The notes under the pieces are model-generated. The model made no database searches, was not told the DNA's origin, and saw only the letters and a list, made by a program, of their open reading frames with translations. Positions 30,812-38,590 of a stretch of 64,000 bases of DNA are shown here, one piece after another; positions within the stretch are counted from its first letter, which is position 1, and every line of letters starts with the position of its first letter. The translations under genes were made by a program, and so were the position numbers. Origin of the DNA: a virus; IMG/VR virus record IMGVR_UViG_3300005253_000523, positions 1-64,000 of that record; one strand, given 5' to 3'.

Positions 30812-31126
30812 CTATGTTGCCTCGTGGCCCTGCCCAGCCGGTCCTTCCAAGCCACACGCCCAGCAGTGCTTGCCTGCGCGGACGTTGCCTTCGCACGCAT
30901 CACACGCCTTGCCCGGATCGTCGAAAGACATGGCGCCGATCGACGACACGCATTCGTCGACAACACGGTTGCGGTAGTCGCCATAAGAGTTCTGCGGCCC
31001 AGGCATCTTGTTCCGCTTGCACGCCTCGATGGCACGTGCGCGGCCGGTCTCGACCTCCGCCCGAGCAAACTTGGTCACCTTCCTGGCGAGTGGTCCGAAC
31101 TTCTTCGCGCGATCAAACATGATCAT
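30812..31126 (-). CDS. Zinc-binding small protein
   Basis: 104 residues from ATG 31126, ATGA-coupled; ATG 31138 is an alternative start. The N-terminal half is helical and basic (FDRAKKFGPLARKVTKFARA). The C-terminus has CDACEGNVRAGKHCWACG, a CxxC...CxxC zinc site. Possible nucleic-acid binding. Confidence 0.6.
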   Translation of the reverse strand: MIMFDRAKKFGPLARKVTKFARAEVETGRARAIEACKRNKMPGPQNSYGDYRNRVVDECVSSIGAMSFDDPGKACDACEGNVRAGKHCWACGLEGPAGQGHEAT

Positions 31127-31320
31127 CGCGGCACCCATATCTTCCAGAGATGGCAACCGCTGCACTGGATCTGCCTGTGCGTCTTGCCCTTCTTCCTGGC
31201 CCACGGATGCCAGTCGGCGGATGCGTTCGGCGCTGTCGTGTGGTTCTTCGCGTTCGGGCACAGACTCGATATGAACTGATCCTGGCGATCCATCTCGGCT
31301 ATCTCAGACTGGATGCTCAC
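31123..31320 (-). CDS. Small Cys/His protein
   Basis: 65 residues, ATGA-coupled on both sides. LCPNAKNHTTAPNASADWHP and IQCSGCHLWKIWVPR give a possible C-x-H...CxxCH zinc site. Not recognised. Confidence 0.6.
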   Translation of the reverse strand: MSIQSEIAEMDRQDQFISSLCPNAKNHTTAPNASADWHPWARKKGKTHRQIQCSGCHLWKIWVPR

Positions 31321-31757
31321 TTCGGAAGCTCCGATTCAGAAACAGCAACACGAACCGCTGTGAGAATCCCGTCCAATTGAACCGCGTTGAAGTTGACCAA
31401 CTCTCTGCGCACCTTGTTGAGTACCAGTTCCACGTCTATCGGCTTGGGTGATCGGAACCAAGTTACGGTTTCGTCGTTAACCCAAAAACCGAGTTCGCCT
31501 TTCCACAGTCCAAGATGTTTACCATTGCTGTCGCGTAGCGCATCCTCCCAGTCGCACGCCACTAGGTCTTCCGTCCCGGTCGTCACACGGAGAATTGTCT
31601 CCGCTCTGGCATACCAATGGTTTACGCGATTGTTCACGGCTTCGATCACATCGCGCAGTCTCCACAGCGCCGCCCTTGTCTGCTTGTTGGCGTCGCCAGA
31701 AATGGCTTCGATTTTATTTCTGGCAGATTCCAGCATTCTCGGTAGCTCGTCGGTCAC
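31317..31757 (-). CDS. Hypothetical protein
   Basis: 146 residues: helical N-terminus (PRMLESARNKIEAISGDA, WRLRDVIEAVNNRVNHWYA) and a beta-rich middle (LGLWKGELGFWVNDETVTWF). Not recognised. Confidence 0.65.
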   Translation of the reverse strand: MTDELPRMLESARNKIEAISGDANKQTRAALWRLRDVIEAVNNRVNHWYARAETILRVTTGTEDLVACDWEDALRDSNGKHLGLWKGELGFWVNDETVTWFRSPKPIDVELVLNKVRRELVNFNAVQLDGILTAVRVAVSESELPK

Positions 31758-31999
31758 GTCGTTCCTCCTTCGCTCAGGATACGGGCCATGTGCACGGCAC
31801 GATTGCGCTGGTTCCGCAGTTCGCCGAACTTGTACACTAAGACTGCCGGCGTCGGATCGGTTTCAAATACCTTTCCGGCTGCGCGCTTCTCCTCGCACTG
31901 CGGACAGCCCTTCTTGAAGAACCGCTTTCCGAACGCGTAGGTTGGCACGCCTTTTCTATGGTAAGTGCACTGCAAGATCCAGATTTGTTTTCGTGACAT
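31754..31999 (-). CDS. Small zinc-type protein
   Basis: 81 residues. LQCTYHRKGVPTYAFGKRFF then KKGCPQCEEKRA gives a likely C..H..CxxC site. Start overlaps the stop of the gene above (TAATG). Confidence 0.6.
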   Translation of the reverse strand: MSRKQIWILQCTYHRKGVPTYAFGKRFFKKGCPQCEEKRAAGKVFETDPTPAVLVYKFGELRNQRNRAVHMARILSEGGTT

Positions 32000-32418
32000 T
32001 ATTTCTTTGTAGTGAGGAGCGCGTATTCCATCGAGTCGTTGTCCATCGTGATCTGACCAAGAAGCTGATCAAGACCACCGTCGTTGAACTTTGAAACGCG
32101 ACCGCGATCGTCGTACCACCGATCGTCATCGCCGCGTGTCAGCGTCTGCTCAACGGATCGCTTCCACCACAGAAATCCAACCCGATAGCGAATTCGTACG
32201 GTCGTAGAAGAGACCGCTGGGCTCTCATAACCAATCAATTCAACCGTGCTCGGATACATCAGTCCCTCCACTTTTCGCAGCGTCGCGCGCCACATCATGA
32301 ATCGTCTTTCCTGCGGTTGGATCGTCCCAGAGTCCGTTGCACTTGCTGCAGACGAGTCCAGACAGATACGTACCGCGAAAGAAAAACTGATCATGTCGCC
32401 GATCTTGGGATGGCTCAT
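31999..32418 (-). CDS. Hypothetical protein
   Basis: 139 residues from ATG 32418, ATGA-coupled. SHPKIGDMISFSFAVRICLD, then MYPSTVELIGYESPAVSSTT and GFLWWKRSVEQTLTRGDD: beta-rich. Not recognised. Confidence 0.6.
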   Translation of the reverse strand: MSHPKIGDMISFSFAVRICLDSSAASATDSGTIQPQERRFMMWRATLRKVEGLMYPSTVELIGYESPAVSSTTVRIRYRVGFLWWKRSVEQTLTRGDDDRWYDDRGRVSKFNDGGLDQLLGQITMDNDSMEYALLTTKK

Positions 32419-32552
32419 CGTCGCCTCCGTCTGGCCTTGACCCACTCGTAGGTATCCGCGCCCAGCTTGCTGCTGATTGTCCAGATCGGATTGATGACAG
32501 CGATGAACACCAGCAACTCCCACAGCTCGAAACTGATCGTGATCTCGTTCAT
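32415..32552 (-). CDS. Very small membrane protein
   Basis: 45 residues from ATG 32552. A hydrophobic segment (LWELLVFIAVINPIWTI, about 10-26) is followed by a basic end (WVKARRRRR), so the C-terminus is probably cytoplasmic. Candidate lysis or anti-host peptide but no evidence beyond topology. Confidence 0.65.
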   Translation of the reverse strand: MNEITISFELWELLVFIAVINPIWTISSKLGADTYEWVKARRRRR

Positions 32553-33106
32553 CGTTTCTCCTTGTCGATCGCATCTGGCGGCGCGATGCCCGGCCGCATG
32601 TTCGATCCACCCATGAGCTGCGCGTGCCAGTTCGCGCACGCTGCCGCCGTCGCAATGATCCGGTGCAGTTTCTTGAGCAGGTCATCGGGAGGTGTCGCGA
32701 GCGCCTTGCCACCGAGATATCCGATCAGCCAAAACCAATCGGCGTCGGTCTTACCGGCGTCGTCGCTGCCCCAGCGCTTCTGCTGGTGCGTGGCCTCGGC
32801 CGGCAGTGCGCGCAGAAAGTCAGTGTAGATCGGCGCGTCGAGCAGAGCGCTGACGAGATCGTTCACGACCTCGGCGCCAGCATGGATATCGTGCTTGAGC
32901 AGCACACCAGTCACGCGATCGACGATGGCGTCGACTGGTGTGCTGAGTGGATCACCGCCAGTCTTGACCAATTTAAAACACGCCTCACAAGTGAAATCAT
33001 CCGGATCGAGCGACCACTTATGTTCGATCGGCCAATGGAACGGGATGTCCGTTGTGAATCCGCACATCGGCAGACCATTGAGCAGGCCGTGGATAGTCAC
33101 GGTCAT
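32549..33106 (-). CDS. Conserved phage hypothetical protein
   Basis: 185 residues. The C-terminal half (KRWGSDDAGKTDADWFWLIG, YLGGKAL, KLHRIIATAAACANWHAQL) is a pattern I recognise from many phage early-region proteins. The N-terminus has FTCEACFKLVKTG, a single CxxC. Role unknown. Confidence 0.75.
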   Translation of the reverse strand: MTVTIHGLLNGLPMCGFTTDIPFHWPIEHKWSLDPDDFTCEACFKLVKTGGDPLSTPVDAIVDRVTGVLLKHDIHAGAEVVNDLVSALLDAPIYTDFLRALPAEATHQQKRWGSDDAGKTDADWFWLIGYLGGKALATPPDDLLKKLHRIIATAAACANWHAQLMGGSNMRPGIAPPDAIDKEKR

Positions 33107-33591
33107 GTGGCCAGCTTCTTTCGTGCGTAGTCGAGTGCAACGCTCACGACGTCGTCGTCATATGGCAGCGGACCATCGTCCTGGGTCGCGTCCCAGACTG
33201 CCAGCAATACCTCTTCGATGATCTGCTGACGTGTGAACGCAACCTCCTCAACCAACGACGTGCCCTCGAACGCGTCCATCATTTCGCCGCACGCAAAGTA
33301 GACCTTCGACATCAGTCCACCGACATTCGGTTCCTCGCAGAAATGCAGGAAGCGCTTCAAGGTCGATTCTGAATTCTCTGAACTCTGTCGATCGAACCAC
33401 CAATCGCTGCAGCCGTCCCACTTCACGCGGCCGTGGGCATAGAGTTCCTGATCGTCGACATTCTTGGGAAAGTTCCTCACCGTTTCAAACAGTTCGAACT
33501 CGACCCGTATAACCGTGCCATCGCCATCGTCGACTGGCGTGGCTACCAGCGTCCAGTTCGGATCGATGACCTTGGTGATCTTCTCGGTCAT
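33103..33591 (-). CDS. Hypothetical protein
   Basis: 162 residues: TKVIDPNWTLVATPVDDGDG, VRNFPKNVDDQELYAHGRVK and FACGEMMDAFEGTSLVEEV. Acidic, mixed alpha/beta. Not recognised. ATGA-coupled both ends. Confidence 0.65.
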   Translation of the reverse strand: MTEKITKVIDPNWTLVATPVDDGDGTVIRVEFELFETVRNFPKNVDDQELYAHGRVKWDGCSDWWFDRQSSENSESTLKRFLHFCEEPNVGGLMSKVYFACGEMMDAFEGTSLVEEVAFTRQQIIEEVLLAVWDATQDDGPLPYDDDVVSVALDYARKKLAT

Positions 33592-33812
33592 GCGTGCGCC
33601 TCAACCTCGATGGTCTTGATGTGCTTCGGCCGGCATACCGGGCAGTAGTCCATGATCGTGTCGTCGACCTTGTCGTCGCGCCATCCCTGTCGCCTGGCCG
33701 CGCGTCGGATGACGTGGGCGATGCTGTAGTTGCCGCGAGGGATGAACCGCCGGCCGCAACCGCCGTCGCAGATGATCCGCATGCCACTTCCGTCATGACG
33801 GTGGTCGATCAT
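33588..33812 (-). CDS. Small zinc-type protein
   Basis: 74 residues from ATG 33812. Two CxxC-like pairs: ICDGGCGRRFIPRG and DYCPVCRPKH, a likely zinc ribbon with a basic helix between (VIRRAARRQGW). Confidence 0.65.
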   Translation of the reverse strand: MIDHRHDGSGMRIICDGGCGRRFIPRGNYSIAHVIRRAARRQGWRDDKVDDTIMDYCPVCRPKHIKTIEVEAHA

Positions 33813-34627
33813 GTTTTGACCTTCAGTGCGCGGATGCGGTCGGCGGCAGCCTGTAGGATCTCCGCTTCTAGTTTGTGATCGGGATTCCCGCTCTGCGGTT
33901 TCCAGTCCTCGCACTCGGCGATGGCTTTATCGAGTACCTCGTCGACGCCAGAAACGCGCAGCCAGATCGCACCGAGGTGCTCGCCGCGATGGAAGGTCAG
34001 CCAGGCAAGACGGAAGCGCAGCTCGGGCATAGAACTCCAGTCGTCGATCTTGTCCTCGACGATGCACAGCCCGCGCGACAGCACCTTTCGATCCTTGATC
34101 GCCCCGTCGAAGAGGCACTCCACGAACGGCGGTGGGATCGTCTGTGCGGACAATTCTTGCGCGAGTTCGGTGCCTGGATTCGGGCCGAGTTCTTTCCCGC
34201 AGTCAGCGCAGTACGGAACGATGGCTCGCGGATCATCTTGCATGCTGACCGGATTCGTGTGCTGGCAATCAGCACCTACTGGGTCGCGTCCACCAGCAAC
34301 GTGATCAGGGTTCCGTTCTCCAGGGCGATCGATATCTGACTGGATACGATCGTCACGTCCATCGTCTCCGGTGCGTGGTTCAGAGTTTTCTCCAGCCACC
34401 GCATCGTTTTCTTCGAGACCTTCTTGCCGGCCCGGCCGCCGATCAGTGTCAGCTTTTTGTTCATCGTTTTCTCCTTGGTCAATGCGTTTGTGCGCGCGAC
34501 CCACGTCAGCGGCCACCAAATCCAATGCATTAGCAATCGTAAACGCAAGCCGCGATCCTGACTCCGGTGGCGTCCGATCTGCGACCTCACGTATCCGCGC
34601 GATCGATTCCCTCAGTGCATCGCTCAT
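33809..34627 (-). CDS. Composite ORF: N-terminal helical protein run into a Cys-containing protein
   Basis: One open frame of 272 codons, ATG 34627 overlapping the stop above. Codons 1-57 look like a real helical protein (DALRESIARIREVADRTPPE, RLAFTIANALDLVAADVG). Codons about 58-128 are polar and repetitive, and this DNA also encodes a better protein in the +1 frame (34276-34464). From Met at 34243 the sequence is again gene-like (AIVPYCADCGKELGPNPGTE, LRFRLAWLTFHRGEHLGAIW, DEVLDKAIAECEDW). It may be two genes, at about 34440-34627 and 33809-34243, joined by chance read-through, or one fused protein. Confidence 0.5.
   Translation of the reverse strand: MSDALRESIARIREVADRTPPESGSRLAFTIANALDLVAADVGRAHKRIDQGENDEQKADTDRRPGRQEGLEENDAVAGENSEPRTGDDGRDDRIQSDIDRPGERNPDHVAGGRDPVGADCQHTNPVSMQDDPRAIVPYCADCGKELGPNPGTELAQELSAQTIPPPFVECLFDGAIKDRKVLSRGLCIVEDKIDDWSSMPELRFRLAWLTFHRGEHLGAIWLRVSGVDEVLDKAIAECEDWKPQSGNPDHKLEAEILQAAADRIRALKVKT
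34276..34464 (-). CDS. Nested small gene in the +1 frame
   Basis: 62 residues, ATG 34464 with AAGGAGAAAACG upstream, the best ribosome site in this region. NKKLTLIGGRAGKKVSKKTM, then WLEKTLNHAPETMDVTIVSS and ENGTLITLLVDATQ read as a normal small alpha/beta protein. It lies fully inside the composite frame at 33809-34627. Confidence 0.6.
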   Translation of the reverse strand: MNKKLTLIGGRAGKKVSKKTMRWLEKTLNHAPETMDVTIVSSQISIALENGTLITLLVDATQ

Positions 34628-35016
34628 AGCTGATCCTTCAGTTCAGCGAGAGCGCGGTCGAGACAATTCAGCAGCGTCTGTATGTCGTCCTCGCAGGACC
34701 AATGCCCATCGTTGCCGTCAGGGGCCTGCTCGTCTTTACGCAACCATTTGTGATTGTTCCTGCGCGCTCGAATGGCTTCGACTTGGGCGAGTTCTTCACG
34801 GGCGACCTGCGCCAGCGCACGCTCACCAATTGCCCGCGCTAGTCGTTTGTCGTACCTCTCCTGCCAACCAGGGATCTGCCCTGCCAAGTCGCGCGCCTTT
34901 TCATCTTGCGCAGCCTTCACGCCATCGGTGACAGCCTTACGTTCCTCCGTCGTCAGTGGGCCACTGTCGTGTTCGAGGTCAGCAAGGATCTCGTTCAGTT
35001 CCTCGGCGTTCGTCAT
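34624..35016 (-). CDS. Hypothetical helical protein
   Basis: 130 residues, strongly helical and charged: LNEILADLEHDSGPLTTEER, IPGWQERYDKRLARAIGERA and EELAQVEAIRARRNNHKWLR. Not recognised. Confidence 0.65.
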   Translation of the reverse strand: MTNAEELNEILADLEHDSGPLTTEERKAVTDGVKAAQDEKARDLAGQIPGWQERYDKRLARAIGERALAQVAREELAQVEAIRARRNNHKWLRKDEQAPDGNDGHWSCEDDIQTLLNCLDRALAELKDQL

Positions 35017-35261
35017 CGCTTATCCTTGCGCGTGATCTGTACCGATGCGACCAGCAGGTTCACGATGACGGTACTGCCGCCGACGTCGATGCCAAGCCGG
35101 TAGTCCCACCCACCACCGAAGCGGCCCCAGTGATGTTTCGGGTCTCGCCGTTCGTAGTTGAACTCGAAGCCTGCCATCGACCAGTGCCGCTCGCTGGACC
35201 GCTGCGGATGCGCCTCGTTGTGCTCGACCATGGCCGCCGCGAATTCTGCCTTCGAACTCAT
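35013..35261 (-). CDS. Hypothetical protein
   Basis: 82 residues from ATG 35261, ATGA-coupled. AEFAAAMVEHNEAHPQRSSE, then FEFNYERRDPKHHWGRFGGG and TVIVNLLVASVQI. Mixed composition. Not recognised. Confidence 0.6.
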   Translation of the reverse strand: MSSKAEFAAAMVEHNEAHPQRSSERHWSMAGFEFNYERRDPKHHWGRFGGGWDYRLGIDVGGSTVIVNLLVASVQITRKDKR

Positions 35262-35485
35262 AGCACCCTCGCAACTCGATCGAGCGCCCAGCACGCCGCC
35301 CACCCGCGCAACCAGATGACCGGCGTGTGACCACCGAGAAACTCTGGTGCCGAGCGCGTAAACGACAAACTGCAGTGACCGTCGTCGTGTTTGAGCACCA
35401 CCTCGGTTCCGATCGGAACGTCGACCCAGTCGTCGACGAGGTCCAGATTCTCCTGGTGCGATCGGAGCTTGTGATTGCACTTCAT
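35258..35485 (-). CDS. Hypothetical protein
   Basis: 75 residues from ATG 35485. MKCNHKLRSHQENLDLVDDW, VDVPIGTEVVLKHDDGHCSL and PVIWLRGWAACWALDRV. Not recognised. Confidence 0.6.
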   Translation of the reverse strand: MKCNHKLRSHQENLDLVDDWVDVPIGTEVVLKHDDGHCSLSFTRSAPEFLGGHTPVIWLRGWAACWALDRVARVL

Positions 35486-35661
35486 GCGTCGTCCTCGAAT
35501 GCTTCTGCGCACTGGCCGCATTTCTGGTAGCGGGAGATCGCCGCGTGGTGGGCGATGGCAATGTCTGCGATCTCCTTGGCATTGCGAAGGTCAACGTCTG
35601 CGCCGGCAACGCGATGGTTTTGCTCGGCGAGACGGCGTGCGATTTTTTCAACCAGGGTCAT
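35482..35661 (-). CDS. Small helical protein
   Basis: 59 residues from ATG 35661, ATGA-coupled. MTLVEKIARRLAEQNHRVAG, EIADIAIAHHAAISRYQKCG and QCAEAFED. One CxxC-like pair (KCGQC). Not recognised. Confidence 0.6.
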   Translation of the reverse strand: MTLVEKIARRLAEQNHRVAGADVDLRNAKEIADIAIAHHAAISRYQKCGQCAEAFEDDA

Positions 35662-35861
35662 TCGTACCACCGTGGAAATTCTAACTTGCTGGTCTTGAGG
35701 GCTTCGTCCGCGATCAGCGCTGGATTCTCGTGACCAACTGCAATGGCACGAAGAACATCACCGCGCAGTTCGTCTTCGGCGATGTGCGCTTCAGGAGAAA
35801 GCGGCATCCGCGCCAGCTCCCGGATCTTCTCGACGCGGTCCTGTACCTCTGTAAGCGTCAT
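35658..35861 (-). CDS. Small helical protein
   Basis: 67 residues from ATG 35861. MTLTEVQDRVEKIRELARMP, then EAHIAEDELRGDVLRAIAVG. The start resembles the next gene downstream (MTLVEKIARR...), which may reflect duplication. Not recognised. Confidence 0.6.
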   Translation of the reverse strand: MTLTEVQDRVEKIRELARMPLSPEAHIAEDELRGDVLRAIAVGHENPALIADEALKTSKLEFPRWYE

Positions 35862-36073
35862 TCGGCTCCCATGTAGATCACCAGGCCCGACGTCGGGCAC
35901 TGATCTTCGCAGAAGGCATCGGCCTTGCTCTTCTCGTTGAACATCGCCATGACGTGGGCGTCGGAGAAGTCGTGGTTGTCGTCTGGCTTCAAACGACTAG
36001 TCCAGACCACCGCCCACCGCATTTCGGATTCCACGGTGACTTCGATCTCGGTCTTTAACTTGATATTCGGCAC
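35858..36073 (-). CDS. Small protein, first gene of the accessory operon, leaderless
   Basis: 71 residues from GTG 36073, which lies 6 nt after the -10 box; GTG 36076 is only 3 nt away. TEIEVTVESEMRWAVVWTSR and HVMAMFNEKSKADAFCEDQC. It starts the long ATGA-coupled accessory operon that runs down to about 27.9 kb. Confidence 0.65.
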   Translation of the reverse strand: MPNIKLKTEIEVTVESEMRWAVVWTSRLKPDDNHDFSDAHVMAMFNEKSKADAFCEDQCPTSGLVIYMGAE

Positions 36074-36079
36074 CACCGA

Positions 36080-36109
36080 TCAATACACTAAAGCGGGTAG
36101 AGTAATCAA
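36080..36109 (-). promoter_or_regulatory. Operator-bearing promoter of the accessory operon
   Basis: Minus strand TTGATT (36104-36109), 18-nt spacer, TATTGA (36080-36085). The spacer holds the motif as CTAAAGCGGGTAGAG (plus strand, 36088-36102). Confidence 0.7.
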
Positions 36110-36711
36110 GCCCTAAAAGCTGCGGCCTTCTTAACCGGCTTTATAAACGGGTATTTTGCGGGACTTACGACCCACGGGCTATCCACGTAAGGCAGGCGGG
36201 AAAGATGACTGGGGTGCCCGCCCTTGGTAGTCCCGGCCACGATGGTCCGGCACCGCCAGGCGCTGCAAGTGAGAAATTTTAGAATCAGCGCGATCCGGAC
36301 CTCGCACTCCATTTTTATCTTCGGTATCGGATTACCCCAGGCAAGACAGACCGTGCTGTGGTTGATCAAGTCCATGGCCTCGATCGGATTGACACCGACT
36401 TCGTGACCGGCGCGAATGCGCGCGACCAACTCCGATGGATCCGTCGCCACGTACTCGAATAAGTTATATGCGATGTACGCGCCCCATCCCCAGCGCTTCG
36501 CGAACCCAACCATCTTGGTGGCCGTCATGTCATCGACGTCACCATTCGCCATGCCAGGGTTCAAGCCTATGAACGCACCGGTCTCCTTCCCCTCGTCCCA
36601 GACGCGTAACAACGAGGTGCGGAAGCCTGGACCGGAAAAGTGCGCGCCACGGCGGATGGCATTCACTTCGTCGCGACCCTGATGACGGCGTCGAAGACCC
36701 AGCAGCTCCAT
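36106..36711 (-). CDS. DUF1643 family protein
   Basis: 201 residues. The diagnostic order is present: GAFIGLNPGMANGDVDDMTA, FAKRWGWGAYIAYNLFEYVA, TDPSEL, NPIEAMDLI and TVCLAWGNP. DUF1643 proteins are common in phages; no activity is established. The end overlaps the promoter of the operon below, so that promoter lies inside this gene's last codons. The exact start (36711) has no strong ribosome site. Confidence 0.8.
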   Translation of the reverse strand: MELLGLRRRHQGRDEVNAIRRGAHFSGPGFRTSLLRVWDEGKETGAFIGLNPGMANGDVDDMTATKMVGFAKRWGWGAYIAYNLFEYVATDPSELVARIRAGHEVGVNPIEAMDLINHSTVCLAWGNPIPKIKMECEVRIALILKFLTCSAWRCRTIVAGTTKGGHPSHLSRLPYVDSPWVVSPAKYPFIKPVKKAAAFRA

Positions 36712-36716
36712 CTGTT

Positions 36717-36998
36717 TCAGTTCTTCGCGGATGACAGCTCCTTGGGAATCGCGCTGACGTTGAAGGTAGCGTCCTTCAGGACCGGGATCACGCTGCCTGC
36801 CTCGACCAAGTCAAATGAACTGTGCTCGATCACGGCGTCGAAGACCTGCCGCTCCCAGTCCTCGCGCACGGATACCACCACCGATCCTTCCGGGATGCCG
36901 TCCTTCACGACACGGAACGCCTTGTCCGATGTGAGAATGCTGGTCAACGCATCGTGGGAGATCAAGACGCGGGCGAGTCGTCGCGGTGGCTTGTTCAT
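36717..36998 (-). CDS. Hypothetical protein
   Basis: 93 residues: PRRLARVLISHDALTSILTS, GIPEGSVVVSVREDWERQVF and EHSSFDLVEAGSVIP. Probably a small alpha/beta fold. ATGA-coupled to the gene above. Confidence 0.65.
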   Translation of the reverse strand: MNKPPRRLARVLISHDALTSILTSDKAFRVVKDGIPEGSVVVSVREDWERQVFDAVIEHSSFDLVEAGSVIPVLKDATFNVSAIPKELSSAKN

Positions 36999-37444
36999 GG
37001 GTCCTGTCTTTCGTTCACGGGTAGTAGGAGGCGCTGGCGGATCTGAATCGCGACTTCATTGCCGATTGGATCGGGAAACTGTTTGCGGTCCTCCAGGACC
37101 TCGATCATACACATCGCCTTGTGTAGTAGCTCGGCGTCGGTAAGAACGCCACCCATGCACTTCCCGCACCGGCAGTGCTTGTCGTCGCGTAGCCGCTGCA
37201 CCTCGCGGCAGATCTGGGTCAGCGTCACCGGGCCAACGTCTTTCGCCCAGCGCAGACCAACCCAGTGCGGGCGACGATCCGGGCCAAGCATGTTCTCTAA
37301 TTCGTCGAGCGTCACCGGAATAGCGTCGTTGTATCGTGGCCACGGCTTTTTACTCGCCCTGCAAATGGCATTGGCCGCGCGCACGGATAACAGAATCGTC
37401 TCGCCGGATTCCAGTTTGCTCGCAGTTTGTTTGGGTGCTCCCAT
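36995..37444 (-). CDS. Hypothetical protein with a CxxC-type motif
   Basis: 149 residues from ATG 37444. AIPVTLDELENMLGPDRRPH, GPVTLTQICREVQRLRDDKH then CRCGKCMGGVL, and a helical end (ELLHKAMCMIEVLEDRKQF). The CxCxxC may bind metal. Not recognised. Confidence 0.6.
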   Translation of the reverse strand: MGAPKQTASKLESGETILLSVRAANAICRASKKPWPRYNDAIPVTLDELENMLGPDRRPHWVGLRWAKDVGPVTLTQICREVQRLRDDKHCRCGKCMGGVLTDAELLHKAMCMIEVLEDRKQFPDPIGNEVAIQIRQRLLLPVNERQDP

Positions 37445-37445
37445 G

Positions 37446-38021
37446 TCAACCAATCCGGTCCCGCATGAGCAACCACAGGAATGTGTAGACCATGTACTCG
37501 GAGTCAATGTTCACAGAAAACTTGCACGGATTCTCGCTGTGCGGGCCGAACTGAACTTCCTCGGGGAACCCTTCAAAAAAGCAGTTATCCCAACACTCGC
37601 CCAGGATGTAACCATTGGGGAACCGCTCGCGATCATCGTCGCTATAGTCAAGCTTGAATCCGCGTATCACGTCGGTGTTGATGGGCGTCTCCGAGAGGAC
37701 CGAGACATTCCAGTTGTAGTAGTTGTGGCGCAGGACGATTTGCAGACCGATATCCGGGCGCTCCAGGGAGTAAACCGGCAGCCGCACGCTCTTGGATGTG
37801 TGCTCACCGATGACGTAAACGTCTATCTTGCAGTCGTCGCGCGGCGGCGGTGCCTGTTCTCTCTTGCCATAGGGTACGTCGGCCCAGAAAAGCCCAGCCA
37901 GTTGATTTCGCACGAAGTGAACCTGGTAGAGCCGGGGGTCGCTCGGGATCGCGTAGATCAGCCTGGTATCCTTGTGCTCATCGAGCCACTTGTCGTACCA
38001 GGGTTGCAGATGTTCTTTCAT
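37446..38021 (-). CDS. Hypothetical protein
   Basis: 191 residues from ATG 38021, overlapping the stop above (TGATG). MKEHLQPWYDKWLDEHKDTR, YQVHFVRNQLAGLFWADVPY and ENPCKFSVNIDSEYMVYTFL. Beta-rich and acidic. Not recognised. Confidence 0.65.
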   Translation of the reverse strand: MKEHLQPWYDKWLDEHKDTRLIYAIPSDPRLYQVHFVRNQLAGLFWADVPYGKREQAPPPRDDCKIDVYVIGEHTSKSVRLPVYSLERPDIGLQIVLRHNYYNWNVSVLSETPINTDVIRGFKLDYSDDDRERFPNGYILGECWDNCFFEGFPEEVQFGPHSENPCKFSVNIDSEYMVYTFLWLLMRDRIG

Positions 38022-38554
38022 CAGTCCTTGTCCCATCGGATATCGTGGTCGTACAGGAAGGCTCGGACGTCGACGTCGCTCTCGACCGTAAACTCGTGAC
38101 TGTTGTGGTCCTCGGTCTCTGCAGTGACACGGCTGCCAGCTTTCAGGAGAAAACCATTGCGCACCTGTTCCGGTTCAAGACGGATTGATTGGGAGTCCTT
38201 GGCTATGTAGTACACGTGAGGCTGATGCGCGAATGGTCCAATGATTGCGATGTCGTCGTTGTTCACGCGATCGGTTTCCAGATTGTACGCCTCGACCGCA
38301 ATGGCCATGAACACGGGATCCATCGCATAGCCGTTCTTGTCGGCCCACAGACACATCCGTCCGGGATGCGGGATGTGACTGCTCTGCCACATGTCCTCTT
38401 CGCCCTTGGTCGCGTCAACGCGCCCACTGACAGGCTGCACGACGAAGACGCTGTACCATTTACCGTCATCCTCGCCGGTCACGACCGGGCGGTCGTATCG
38501 AGGATCGCCCTGGTAATGCAAAAGGTTCCCGCTATGACTCTTGAGTTCGCCCAT
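38021..38554 (-). CDS. Hypothetical protein, leaderless
   Basis: 177 residues: GNLLHYQGDPRYDRPVVTGE, SSHIPHPGRMCLWADKNGYA and HQPHVYYIAKDSQSIRLEPE. The ATG is 6 nt after the -10 box of its own promoter. Not recognised. Confidence 0.65.
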   Translation of the reverse strand: MGELKSHSGNLLHYQGDPRYDRPVVTGEDDGKWYSVFVVQPVSGRVDATKGEEDMWQSSHIPHPGRMCLWADKNGYAMDPVFMAIAVEAYNLETDRVNNDDIAIIGPFAHQPHVYYIAKDSQSIRLEPEQVRNGFLLKAGSRVTAETEDHNSHEFTVESDVDVRAFLYDHDIRWDKD

Positions 38555-38560
38555 GGCGCG

Positions 38561-38590
38561 ACCCTACTCTAAAGCGGGTCGAGTAGTCAA
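38561..38590 (-). promoter_or_regulatory. Operator-bearing leaderless promoter
   Basis: Minus strand TTGACT (38585-38590), 18-nt spacer, TAGGGT (38561-38566), then 6 nt to the ATG at 38554. The spacer contains CTAAAGCGGGTCGAG (plus strand, 38569-38583). Confidence 0.75.
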
